This document shows, piece after piece, positions 54,102 to 62,900 of a stretch of DNA of 64,000 nucleotides. The stretch is from Bacteroidota bacterium. Its GTDB lineage: Bacteria; Bacteroidota; Bacteroidia; UKL13-3. The stretch's first letter is position 1. Every line of letters starts with the position of its first letter. The DNA lies in NCBI GenBank assembly GCA_040388375.1, contig JAZKBU010000006.1, positions 62,001-126,000 on the forward strand, read 5' to 3'. A model generated the notes under the pieces. The model was not told the origin of the DNA and made no database searches. It saw nothing but the letters and a program-made list of their open reading frames with translations. A program made the position numbers and the translations under genes.

Positions 54102-56162
54102 ATGTTTGCAGGTTACTGGCACCACATACCTTTTGTAAGAGTTATTATACCTATGTGCATAGGCATTGGTATCAATATGTTTTTTCCAATGCCTCTTCTT
54201 GTTAATGGTATTGGGCTTATTGTTTCTTTTGTATTATTACTTGCAGTATGGCATTTCTCCAAGTATAAAATGCGAGGTATTTTATTCGGACTTTGCTTTA
54301 ACATAAGTTGCTATTTTACGGGTGTGGCCATTCATAACAGTCATAACCATTTAAACTATGCAAACCATTATACTTACCATCAGGCGGAACAATTATTGGT
54401 AGAGGTAATAGAACCTGCTCAAATGCGTAAGCATAGCATTAAGTGTAAGCTACGGGTACTAAAGGTTTATAACCATAAAATAAGTACTGATGTTGATGGC
54501 TTTTTGTTGGCCTATTTTAAAAAAGATGCGGCTATATTGACCAAACTTAAATACGGAACGCATTTACTTATTCGAAATGATTATAAGTTAATCAATGAAC
54601 CACAAAACCCTTATGAGTTTAACTACAAACGTTATTTAGGTTTCAATCAAATTTACAGGCAAATATATTTACAAGCCAACGACTTTTTAGTGGTTGACAA
54701 TGACGGTGGAAATGGTATATGGCAGTTGGCTTATGGCGCACAGGATTTTTTCAATGTAGCACTCCAACAATATGTAAATGGTGCTACTGAAATTGCTATT
54801 TTAAAAGCGCTGCTATATGGTTTTGATGATGACATTGACCCTGACTTGGTAAGTGCTTATTCTAACACGGGAACTTTACATGTACTAGCGGTTAGTGGTA
54901 TGCATGTGGGCTTAATATTCTGGCTCATTAATTTGGTGTTACGTTACTTTGACAAACGCCATTACCAACGTATGTTCAAAGCCATTATTTCCATAGCTTG
55001 TATTTGGGCCTACTCTGTTCTTTGTGGTTTATCGCCATCTATTTTAAGAGCCAGCGTTATGTTTAGTTTTGTGGCCGTAGGCAGTGCGTTTAAAAACAAA
55101 CCAAACATATATAATACACTGGCAGCATCGGCTTTTACACTTTTATTGTTCGATAGCAATATGTTGGCTAATGTTGGGTTTCAATTGAGTTTTTTAGCGG
55201 TATTTGGTATAGTAAGCTTACAGAAATATTTTAAGCAATGGTTTAGTTTTGACACCTGGATTATGAATGAAATCTGGACTATTATCTCTGTTTCTATTGC
55301 AGCTCAACTAGCTACTTTTCCGCTTGGCTTATTATACTTTCACCAGTTTCCGGTTTATTTCATGGCGAGTAACTTATTAATTATTCCGCTTACCACTGTT
55401 ATTATTTTTGTAGCTATCGGCATGATTGTATTAGCGGGTTTAACACAAGTCATTCCTGCTTTAAGTATTGCTACTTTAGCACTTGGTTATATAGTAAAGT
55501 ACCTGATTGTGGCTACCAACTATATTGTGGTTTGGTTAGAAAAACTTCCGTTTTCTTTTATAGCCGGCATACATATTAATGAAATTGAAACAATACTCAT
55601 TTTTGTGTTAGTAGCTTATACATGTAATTATTTTATCAGCAGAAAACAGTATTTATTTAAGTATGCATTGGTATGCCTGTTATTACTAGCTATTACACAT
55701 ACTATTGAGCAAATAAAAATAAGCAAACAACAATTTATTTGTTTGTACAATATCAATAAAACATTTGCTATGCAAATTTTTCAAGGCAATAAAAGCACTT
55801 TAATTGCTGATGCTTCTTTGTTAAATGATAAGGATAAATTTCATTTTCATATACAACAACATATTTGGGCATGTGGCATTGAAAGTGTTGACACCATTGC
55901 TTACACACAACCTTTGCAACTACAAATACAAAACACAACCATTGGCATTGATGCAAGTATTCACCCAAACACCATTAACATTTTAACACAAAAAGAAAAG
56001 ATAGATACTACACCACTGTTTAAACAAAACGAATTGGTTTTGCTCAGCTCTAAATTGAACAACAGGCAAATGAAAGTATTGCTGGAAGTATTAAACACCA
56101 AAAATTTAAGTGCAAAAAATGTTTGCGAAAGTGGTGCTATTACCATTAATCTTGAACCATAA
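54102..56162 (+). CDS. comEC: ComEC/Rec2 family DNA-uptake channel protein
   Basis: A 686-residue inner-membrane protein from the ATG at 54102 (MFAGYWHHIPFVRVIIP); a GTG three codons upstream is possible. It has N-terminal membrane helices, a DUF4131-like OB region, then the competence domain with LHVLAVSGMHVGLIFWLI and CGLSPSILRASVMFSFVAVG. The C-terminal ~140 residues are soluble, but the metallo-beta-lactamase HxHxDH motif of long ComEC proteins is absent, as is common in this phylum. ComEC carries single-stranded DNA across the inner membrane during transformation. Other com genes are not in the window. The enoyl-CoA hydratase gene follows after 11 bases. Confidence 0.92.
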   Translation: MFAGYWHHIPFVRVIIPMCIGIGINMFFPMPLLVNGIGLIVSFVLLLAVWHFSKYKMRGILFGLCFNISCYFTGVAIHNSHNHLNYANHYTYHQAEQLLVEVIEPAQMRKHSIKCKLRVLKVYNHKISTDVDGFLLAYFKKDAAILTKLKYGTHLLIRNDYKLINEPQNPYEFNYKRYLGFNQIYRQIYLQANDFLVVDNDGGNGIWQLAYGAQDFFNVALQQYVNGATEIAILKALLYGFDDDIDPDLVSAYSNTGTLHVLAVSGMHVGLIFWLINLVLRYFDKRHYQRMFKAIISIACIWAYSVLCGLSPSILRASVMFSFVAVGSAFKNKPNIYNTLAASAFTLLLFDSNMLANVGFQLSFLAVFGIVSLQKYFKQWFSFDTWIMNEIWTIISVSIAAQLATFPLGLLYFHQFPVYFMASNLLIIPLTTVIIFVAIGMIVLAGLTQVIPALSIATLALGYIVKYLIVATNYIVVWLEKLPFSFIAGIHINEIETILIFVLVAYTCNYFISRKQYLFKYALVCLLLLAITHTIEQIKISKQQFICLYNINKTFAMQIFQGNKSTLIADASLLNDKDKFHFHIQQHIWACGIESVDTIAYTQPLQLQIQNTTIGIDASIHPNTINILTQKEKIDTTPLFKQNELVLLSSKLNNRQMKVLLEVLNTKNLSAKNVCESGAITINLEP

Positions 56163-56173
56163 ATAATAACCCT

Positions 56174-56950
56174 ATGGATAATTTGGTTTTATACCATGTA
56201 AAGGAACGTGTTGGATACATAACCTTAAACAGACCTGAAAAAAGAAATGCTTTAAGTTTTGAGTTTGTAAAGAACATAAAACAAGTATTTACACAAGCTG
56301 AGGCAGATACTAACTGCAAGGTAATAGTGATAAAAGCCAATGGCGAAGCTTTTTGCAGCGGTGCTGATTTAAGCAGCTTGCAAAAAATGCAAAACAATAC
56401 TTTTGACGAAAACTTAGCCGACAGTAAAAACCTGATGGAGCTGTTTGCTATGATTTACCAGTCGAAAAAGGTGGTGATAGCACAGGTAGAAGGTGCAGCA
56501 TTGGCAGGAGGATGTGGCTTAGCAACCATTTGCGATTTTTGTTTTGCTACTACTGATAGTAAATTCGCTTATACCGAAGTTAAAATTGGTTTTGTACCTG
56601 CTATAGTAATGGTATTTTTAATTAGAAAAGTAGGCGAACAAATAGCTAAAAAAATAATGCTCACGGCCGAAATTATAGACTCTGAACAAGCCCAAGCATA
56701 CCAACTGATAAACGAAGTAGTTAACTACGACCTGATAGAAGAACATGTATTTAACTTTGCGCAAAAGTTATGCAAGCAGGCATCGGGCGAAAGTTTAGCG
56801 CTTACCAAGCAAATGATAAATGAGGTACAAAACAAAACCTTAACTGATGCATTAAACTATGCGGCTGCTATGAATGCGCAAGCACGCCAAACAGATGATT
56901 GCAAACGCGGTATCAATGCCTTTTTGAATAAAGAAAAATTAAGCTGGTAG
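56174..56950 (+). CDS. Enoyl-CoA hydratase/isomerase family protein
   Basis: A 258-residue crotonase-fold enzyme. The oxyanion-hole segments are GEAFCSGADLSSLQ and AALAGGCGLATICDFCFAT; YTEVKIGFVPAIV follows, including the position where hydratases carry a glutamate. It adds water to or isomerises enoyl-CoA thioesters, probably in fatty acid or amino acid breakdown. The closest named group may be methylglutaconyl-CoA hydratase-like, but the substrate is not certain. It lies 11 bases after comEC and is probably cotranscribed with it. Confidence 0.92.
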   Translation: MDNLVLYHVKERVGYITLNRPEKRNALSFEFVKNIKQVFTQAEADTNCKVIVIKANGEAFCSGADLSSLQKMQNNTFDENLADSKNLMELFAMIYQSKKVVIAQVEGAALAGGCGLATICDFCFATTDSKFAYTEVKIGFVPAIVMVFLIRKVGEQIAKKIMLTAEIIDSEQAQAYQLINEVVNYDLIEEHVFNFAQKLCKQASGESLALTKQMINEVQNKTLTDALNYAAAMNAQARQTDDCKRGINAFLNKEKLSW

Positions 56951-56954
56951 ATAA

Positions 56955-56974
56955 AGACGTTGCATGCAACGTCT
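56955..56974. repeat. Perfect 20-base palindrome (REP-like)
   Basis: agacgttgcatgcaacgtct is a perfect inverted repeat, five bases after the hydratase stop codon. Palindromes of this look are common interspersed repeats in many bacterial genomes. It could also help end transcription. Confidence 0.7.
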
Positions 56975-57039
56975 CTACATGCAGGCTATCGCTCGTGTGC
57001 CTCGAGTGATTATATACATTGGCATTTCGTCTATTAAAC

Positions 57040-57071
57040 GATTCTTATCCGATAGCTATCGGACGAGAATC
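57040..57071. repeat. 32-base palindrome with core gatagctatc
   Basis: Arms of 16 bases meet at gatag/ctatc, with 14 Watson-Crick pairs, one G-T and one mismatch. A T-rich or A-rich flank (ctaaaaaaatt) follows. It is probably a REP-type element; a decayed relative lies at 1807-1841. Confidence 0.7.
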
Positions 57072-57144
57072 TAAAAAAATTTCTGCTAAGAGTGTAACAT
57101 TTTTATAAGTACTGTATCTAATGGTCGAATTAAATTATTTAACC

Positions 57145-58008
57145 ATGACAAAAATGAAAAAGTACTACATTCTTATTATCGCCTTATTATTTGCCGCTTT
57201 GTGTTTAAACGTATTCGGACAAACAAAACCATTGCCTTTTGAAGTTAAAAAATCGGGTCAGGGAAAACAATCTATTGTTTTTATTCCGGGCTTTGCCAGC
57301 TCCGGCCAGGTTTGGGACGAAACAAAAGCTGTATTCGAAAAAAACTATACTTGTTACACGTTTACCATGGCAGGTTTTGCAGACGTTAAACCTTTGGTCA
57401 ATCAGCCTACATTTAAAGCATGGGAAACGGCTATAGCCAATTATATAAAGGACAACAAAATTGAAAAGCCTATTATTATCGGGCATAGTATGGGTGGCGG
57501 TTTAGCCTTAGCCATTGCGGCTGACTACCCTCAGCTTATTCAAAAAATTGTAGTGGTTGATGCATTACCATGCTTATCTGCTTTAATGAACCCCTCATTT
57601 AAAGCCAAAAGCAATAACAATTGTTCTGAAACGGTTCAACAAATAACGAGTATGAACGATGAGCAATTTAAGCAAATGCAAAAAATGACTATTCCACGCC
57701 TTTTGGCCGATACGATGAAACACGACTTGGTAGTAAACTGGAGTATGCAATCGGATAGAAAAACATTTGCTGAAATGTTTTGCGATTTCTCCAATACTGA
57801 CTTAAGGGAATCAATTAAAAATATACAGTGTCCTTCGTTAATTTTACTGGAAGCTAATTTTAAAGGCATACACACCAGTATTGAGGAACAATACCGTAAT
57901 TTAAAAACAGCCCAATTACAATATGCCAACAAAGGTTTGCATTTTATTATGTATGACGATAAAGAATGGTATTTTACGCAACTAAATAACTTTTTGAGTC
58001 CGCAATAA
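57145..58008 (+). CDS. Exported alpha/beta hydrolase
   Basis: An alpha/beta hydrolase of 287 residues from ATG 57145; ATGs at 57121 and 57154 are also in frame. All precede a signal peptide (YYILIIALLFAALCLNVFGQ), so the enzyme is exported. The nucleophile elbow is GHSMGGGLALA, with the oxyanion turn FIPGFASSGQVWDETK, and a C-terminal His in KGLHFIMYDD. The substrate is unknown. Its stop codon overlaps the start of the sigma factor gene (TAATG), so the two are translationally coupled. Confidence 0.88.
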   Translation: MTKMKKYYILIIALLFAALCLNVFGQTKPLPFEVKKSGQGKQSIVFIPGFASSGQVWDETKAVFEKNYTCYTFTMAGFADVKPLVNQPTFKAWETAIANYIKDNKIEKPIIIGHSMGGGLALAIAADYPQLIQKIVVVDALPCLSALMNPSFKAKSNNNCSETVQQITSMNDEQFKQMQKMTIPRLLADTMKHDLVVNWSMQSDRKTFAEMFCDFSNTDLRESIKNIQCPSLILLEANFKGIHTSIEEQYRNLKTAQLQYANKGLHFIMYDDKEWYFTQLNNFLSPQ

Positions 58009-58478
58009 TGGTTTTTGAAGACGTATACAAAACATATTGGCAAAGGATATTTCGTTTATGTATGGGCTATGTAAACGATTATGCTTTGGCACAAGATATG
58101 GCGCAGGAAACCTTTATTATAGTATGGCAACAACTACCAAAATTTAGAAGCGAAGCCAATATAGGAACCTGGATTTTTAAAATTGCATCCAATAACTGCT
58201 TGCGGCAAATGGAAAAAGAAAACCGTTTTACCAAAACTGATTTACCCCACAATTTAGCCGAAGAAAAACAAGTTTCTATAGAGCCACATATTCAGTTTTT
58301 GTACAAGTGTATTGCTGAATTGCCAGAAATGGATCGTATTATTATTTCACTTGAACTGGAAGACGTAAAACAAGCTGAAATAGCCAATATAGTTGGGCTT
58401 TCAGAAGCCAACATCAGAGTAAAAATTCATAGAATAAAAGAGAAACTAACGCAACAGTTTAAAAACAATGGACAATAA
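58008..58478 (+). CDS. ECF-type RNA polymerase sigma factor
   Basis: A 156-residue sigma-70 family protein with region 2 (YVNDYALAQDMAQETFIIVW, GTWIFKIASNNCLRQMEKEN) and region 4 (ELPEMDRIIISLELEDVKQ, EIANIVGLSEANIRVKIHRI) and no region 1 or 3, as in extracytoplasmic-function sigma factors. It overlaps the hydrolase gene by one base and the next gene by 11 bases. The downstream membrane protein is the probable anti-sigma factor. Target promoters cannot be read. Confidence 0.94.
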   Translation: MVFEDVYKTYWQRIFRLCMGYVNDYALAQDMAQETFIIVWQQLPKFRSEANIGTWIFKIASNNCLRQMEKENRFTKTDLPHNLAEEKQVSIEPHIQFLYKCIAELPEMDRIIISLELEDVKQAEIANIVGLSEANIRVKIHRIKEKLTQQFKNNGQ

Positions 58479-59061
58479 TATTGATTTTAAGGATTTATGG
58501 AAAAAGCAAGTTGTCAGTGAACCTAACATGGATGATTTGATGCAAAAACTTAATCAGTTTAAAAAACAGAGTTTACTAAAATTGATAGTAACAAATGTTT
58601 TATTGATTGCTACCAGTTTATTCATTATATACATTTGGTACGCTTACCAACCACAACTCATCACAACCAAATTAGGCATTGTACTTGTTATTTTAGCTAT
58701 GTTTATATACCTTATTGCGTACAATAAACTATTTACTGCTTACCAAACAATTGACAATACACAAAGTAATAGCGAGTACCTGCAAAAGTTAATTGGCATC
58801 AGAACCAAACAACAGTTTATGCAATCAACCATGCTTAACTTATATTTTGTGCTACTATCATCGGGTATTTGCTTGTATATGTACGAATATGCCTTAAAAA
58901 TGAAAACAGAAAAAGCCGTTCTTGCCTATGCATTAACCGTTGCCTGGATTGCGTTTAACTGGTTTTATACAAGGCCACGACAAATGAAAAAACAACAATT
59001 AAAAATAAACGAATTGATTGGCCAGTTTGAAAAAATAAACAAGCAATTAAACAACGACTAA
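58468..59061 (+). CDS. Membrane protein, probable anti-sigma factor
   Basis: A 197-residue protein. Residues 1-38 are cytoplasmic (DFKDLWKKQVVSEPNMDDLM), then four membrane helices: LIVTNVLLIATSLFIIYIWY, LGIVLVILAMFIYLIAY, LNLYFVLLSSGICLYMYEYA and AVLAYALTVAWIAFNWFY. A charged coiled tail ends it (KKQQLKINELIGQFEKINKQ). It overlaps the sigma gene by 11 bases. Position and layout fit an anti-sigma factor, although no known anti-sigma domain is recognised. The assignment is by context. Confidence 0.78.
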   Translation: MDNNIDFKDLWKKQVVSEPNMDDLMQKLNQFKKQSLLKLIVTNVLLIATSLFIIYIWYAYQPQLITTKLGIVLVILAMFIYLIAYNKLFTAYQTIDNTQSNSEYLQKLIGIRTKQQFMQSTMLNLYFVLLSSGICLYMYEYALKMKTEKAVLAYALTVAWIAFNWFYTRPRQMKKQQLKINELIGQFEKINKQLNND

Positions 59062-59143
59062 AACAAGTCACTAATTGTAAAAGTATTAAGCCCTTATGGA
59101 ATTGCTACAGCAAAATTACTATTCTTGTATTTTACAGAAACAC

Positions 59144-59308
59144 ATGAAAAAAGCATTTCTCGTCATTCTTTTAATATTAAATGTAATAGTACTATTGGGT
59201 CAGATTTGGCCGGCAGGTGCACCACCTTTTGCAAGGGTAGTTAACATTATTTTCCTAACTGGCAGCTTTTTATTCTTTGCTTATTCAGTCAAAGATTTGA
59301 AGCAGTAA
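59144..59308 (+). CDS. Small two-helix membrane protein
   Basis: A protein of 54 residues from ATG 59144 (MKKAFLVILLILNVIVLLGQ); a longer form from 59096 is possible. A second hydrophobic segment (ARVVNIIFLTGSFLFFAYSV) follows a Pro/Gly-rich turn (IWPAGAPPF). No function is known. It follows the anti-sigma gene on the same strand and may belong to that transcript. Confidence 0.6.
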   Translation: MKKAFLVILLILNVIVLLGQIWPAGAPPFARVVNIIFLTGSFLFFAYSVKDLKQ

Positions 59309-59344
59309 AATATTACTACAAATAGTACCGGCATACAACAAACA

Positions 59345-59947
59345 ATGAAAGTTCAATTTGAAAAATACAACCCCGACTGGCCGCTTACTTTTGAAAAAAT
59401 AAAAACAGACTTGTTAACCACCATTGGTTTTGTCAATCCAATAATTGAACATATTGGCAGTACATCGGTAGAAAGCTTATCAGCCAAACCTATTATTGAT
59501 ATTTTAGTTGGCTTAACACACGAAAATGACTTAGACCGGGTAATTGAACCTTTGGTAAAGGAAGGATATATTTATTACGAAATATACAATAAGGATATGC
59601 CTTACCGCAGGCTTTTTGTAAAGCATAAATCCAACGTGCAGAACTTGCATATGGCTAGTGTTATTACAGCCGACAATGAAATACCACGGTATACGGAAGA
59701 ACACAAACAGCGGCTGGCTCATGTGCATATTTTAGCTTACAATACGGAGCACTGGATAAGACATATTGCTTTCAGAGATTACCTGCGCAGCCATCCAAAG
59801 GTGAAAGAAGAATACCAGCATTTAAAAGAAATATTAAGTACCAAAGAGTGGAAAGATGGAAATGAATACAGCCAGGCAAAAAACAACTTCATTAAAGCAG
59901 AGGAACAAAAAGCCATTCATTGGTATAGTGATAAAAATAAGTACTAA
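59345..59947 (+). CDS. GrpB family protein (nucleotidyltransferase fold)
   Basis: A 200-residue cytoplasmic protein of the GrpB/UPF0157 family. Signature parts are VQFEKYNPDWPLTFEKIKTD, IEHIGSTSVESLSAKPIIDI (the GST and the paired Asp of the nucleotidyltransferase fold), NLHMASV and FRDYLRSHPKVKEEYQHLKE. The biochemical role is unsettled; some relatives are fused to dephospho-CoA kinase. It is transcribed on the plus strand and convergent with the large T9SS gene. Confidence 0.88.
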   Translation: MKVQFEKYNPDWPLTFEKIKTDLLTTIGFVNPIIEHIGSTSVESLSAKPIIDILVGLTHENDLDRVIEPLVKEGYIYYEIYNKDMPYRRLFVKHKSNVQNLHMASVITADNEIPRYTEEHKQRLAHVHILAYNTEHWIRHIAFRDYLRSHPKVKEEYQHLKEILSTKEWKDGNEYSQAKNNFIKAEEQKAIHWYSDKNKY

Positions 59948-59985
59948 ACTAATGGTTCTAGACTTCGCTCGAACTGAAAAAGAAG

Positions 59986-62900
59986 TTAATACTTAACCAA
60001 TTTAAATGGTTCTTTTGTATTCATATCGGTATACATAAAATATACGCCTGCTGCCAAATGACTTAAATCTATTGCGGTTTCTTCCTGACTGGCTTCATCC
60101 GTCAATATTGTTCTGCCTAACTCATCATGGATAGTATATTTTAATGGTTCTTTTGAAAAGTGTTTAAGTACTATTTTTCCGCTTGTAGGATTTGGATACA
60201 CACTGATATAAGCATTAGATAACAACTCTTGTGTGCCCATTTTTGAAACAGAAAGGTAGGCATAGTTGCTGGTATCAGCACAACTGTTGCTATTAATATA
60301 ACACCTATACATTTCATTGTTTTGTGTCAGAGAAACATTGGTAATAGTTAATTCATTGCTATTAACTCCCGCATACTTGGCATTGTTACTTAGGTTTATA
60401 TAATTATTACCTGTTTTTATTTGCCATTGATACAAGACACTGCTTCCGCTCACTACTAAACTAAATTTAGCATTACTGCCTTCGCTGGCAGAAACACCTG
60501 TTGGCTGTGTTAAAATAGCGGGAGCAGCATTAGCTTTTACTGTTTGGTTAGCGGTATTGGTACAACCATTGCTATCTGTTCCTGTTATGGTATATTGGGT
60601 ATTACCCACCGGTAAAAAATAAGTGTTGTTGGTAATGCCACCATTCCATGTATATGTTTTTGCACCTACACCTGACAATTTAACCAAAGTACCGGCACAT
60701 ACTACAGCACTTGGCACCACATTGATAGTGATGGTTGGTTTAGGCAATACATTTATTGTTTTGGTAATTGTGCTTTTACAATTATTGAAATCGACAGCAG
60801 TAAGCGTATAAGTATGCGCATTATTGATGGCAAAATAATGATCGTTAATAATATCATCGCTCCAGGTATATAAGTGCGCACCAGAACCTATCAGTTTAAC
60901 AAAAGTACCAGAACAAACTTTATCGGCAGGCACCTGCTCCACACTTAATACAGCAGGTACAAAAGTATTTACTGTTTGTATAAGGGTATCAGTACATCCA
61001 CTTACATTATCAGTACCAACCAGTTTGTATTGATTAGTAGCGGTAACTATAAATGCTTTTCCATTTATAACTCCTTTATCCCACGTAAACGTATTGGCTC
61101 CCTGTGCGGTCAATGTTACAGAGTCGCCAATACAAACTGTACCTGCAGGATTGGCTATTATACTTAATGGCGCTATTTTAACTGTAACCAATTTGTTTAC
61201 CATATTGGTACAGCCTGTTGTAGTATCAGTCCCTATTACTGTAAATTGTTTTGTTTGCTTAACAACAAATGGCTCTCCATTAATTACATTATCTGACCAA
61301 CTGTATTTATGTGTTCCAACACCATTTAATACAATGGATGATCCTTTACATACAATAGAATCAGGCGCAACAACAGCACTTATTACGGGTAATGAATTTA
61401 CTTTAACCGTTTGGTTATAGCTATTGCTACAGCCGTTGCTATCGGTTCCGGTTACGGTATATGTATCGGTCAATAAAGGACTAAAGCTAACACCATTGTT
61501 TACATTTTTATTCCATGTATATGTTTTTGCACCTGTACCTGTTAGTGTTACTGATGTGCCTTTGCATATACTATCGGCAGGAAAAGTACTCGCACCAACT
61601 ATAGGCAATTGATTGACGGTAACTGTAACAGAATCCGTATTGGAACACCCACTAATTGTATCAGTTCCTATAACTTTATACTTTTGGGTAAATGCGGGTA
61701 TAATGGCTGTACCACTTACAACACCTGAATCCCAAGTATATTTTGTAGCGCCAGTAGCATTTAAATAAATAGATTGTCCGGCACAAATAACATTGCCCGG
61801 TGTAACATTTGCCTCTACAAGTGGCAATGGTTTTACAAAAACAACAACTGATTTTGTATTGGTACAACCGTTGGTATCAGTTCCTGTAACAGTGTATGAA
61901 CCAAAAACTGATACGGGAATAAACGGAAGCCCGTTGCTAACACCTGCATCCCAGGTATAAGTGCTTGCTCCCGCCCCTGACAAAACAACAGGAGAGCCTT
62001 TACAAACAGAGTCGGATGGAAAAAAACTAACACTTAAAACAGGTTTTTTATAAACCGTAATATATATATTTTCTGATTTCCGGCAACCATTGGTATCAAC
62101 ACCTACAACTGTATAAGTACCAGAACTGGAAGGATTAAAAGGTACTCCGTTGGTATTGCCCGTTACCCATATATAAGCATTGGCACCTGATGCAGTCAGT
62201 GTTAAAGGAGTAAGCGCACAAACGGCCATGGCTGATGCTGTTATAGTAATAACAGGCAGCGGCTTCACCTTTATTCTTACGCTATCTTTACTTGAACAAC
62301 CGTTGGTATAAGAGCCTGTTACAATATAAGTGGTATCAAAAGTGGGTGATGCAATCACATTTGCCCCATTGGTAGAATTCAATCCAAATGCAGGACTCCA
62401 CACATAAGTATCAGCACCTTTTGCTTTCAATAATGTACTTGATCCTTTGCATATAGTCTCTAATTCAGTGCTATCCTTTACAACAGGTGTTCTCTTTAAA
62501 CGAACACTTACTACATCTGTATCAGTACAACCATAAGTATCAGTGCCTGTAACTTTATATGCTTTATAAACTGATTTAAAAACCTTGAATATGTTATTGT
62601 TTATATTGGTAATTAATAATTCCTTGATGCCATCATTATCCAGATCACCTGAAGTTAATTCGAACGATCCGGTACCTATGGGATATGTTAAGGTATCTAA
62701 AAATGAGTTAGCATTGATCACATTTTTCAGCCCTGCATTCCTGTGTATTTTAATGAGTCCTACATCGCTCGATACGGCTATATCATTTTTTTCATCACCA
62801 TCTATATCTTCCACTAATAAGGAGCTGGGATATGCATTGGTATTAAAATCGACTTTAGCTTGTAGGGAACTTGTAGTAAGAGTGCCTGTGGTATGTATAT

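Noticed and set aside
56951-57120. tRNA or small RNA gene in the palindrome-rich gap
   Set aside because: No cloverleaf arms or CCA end could be drawn; the structure is explained by two separate palindromes.
59952-59979. Short palindrome-like stretch (gttctagacttcgctcgaac) after the GrpB gene
   Set aside because: Only four end bases pair well and there is no T run; it may be a REP fragment but is too weak to call.
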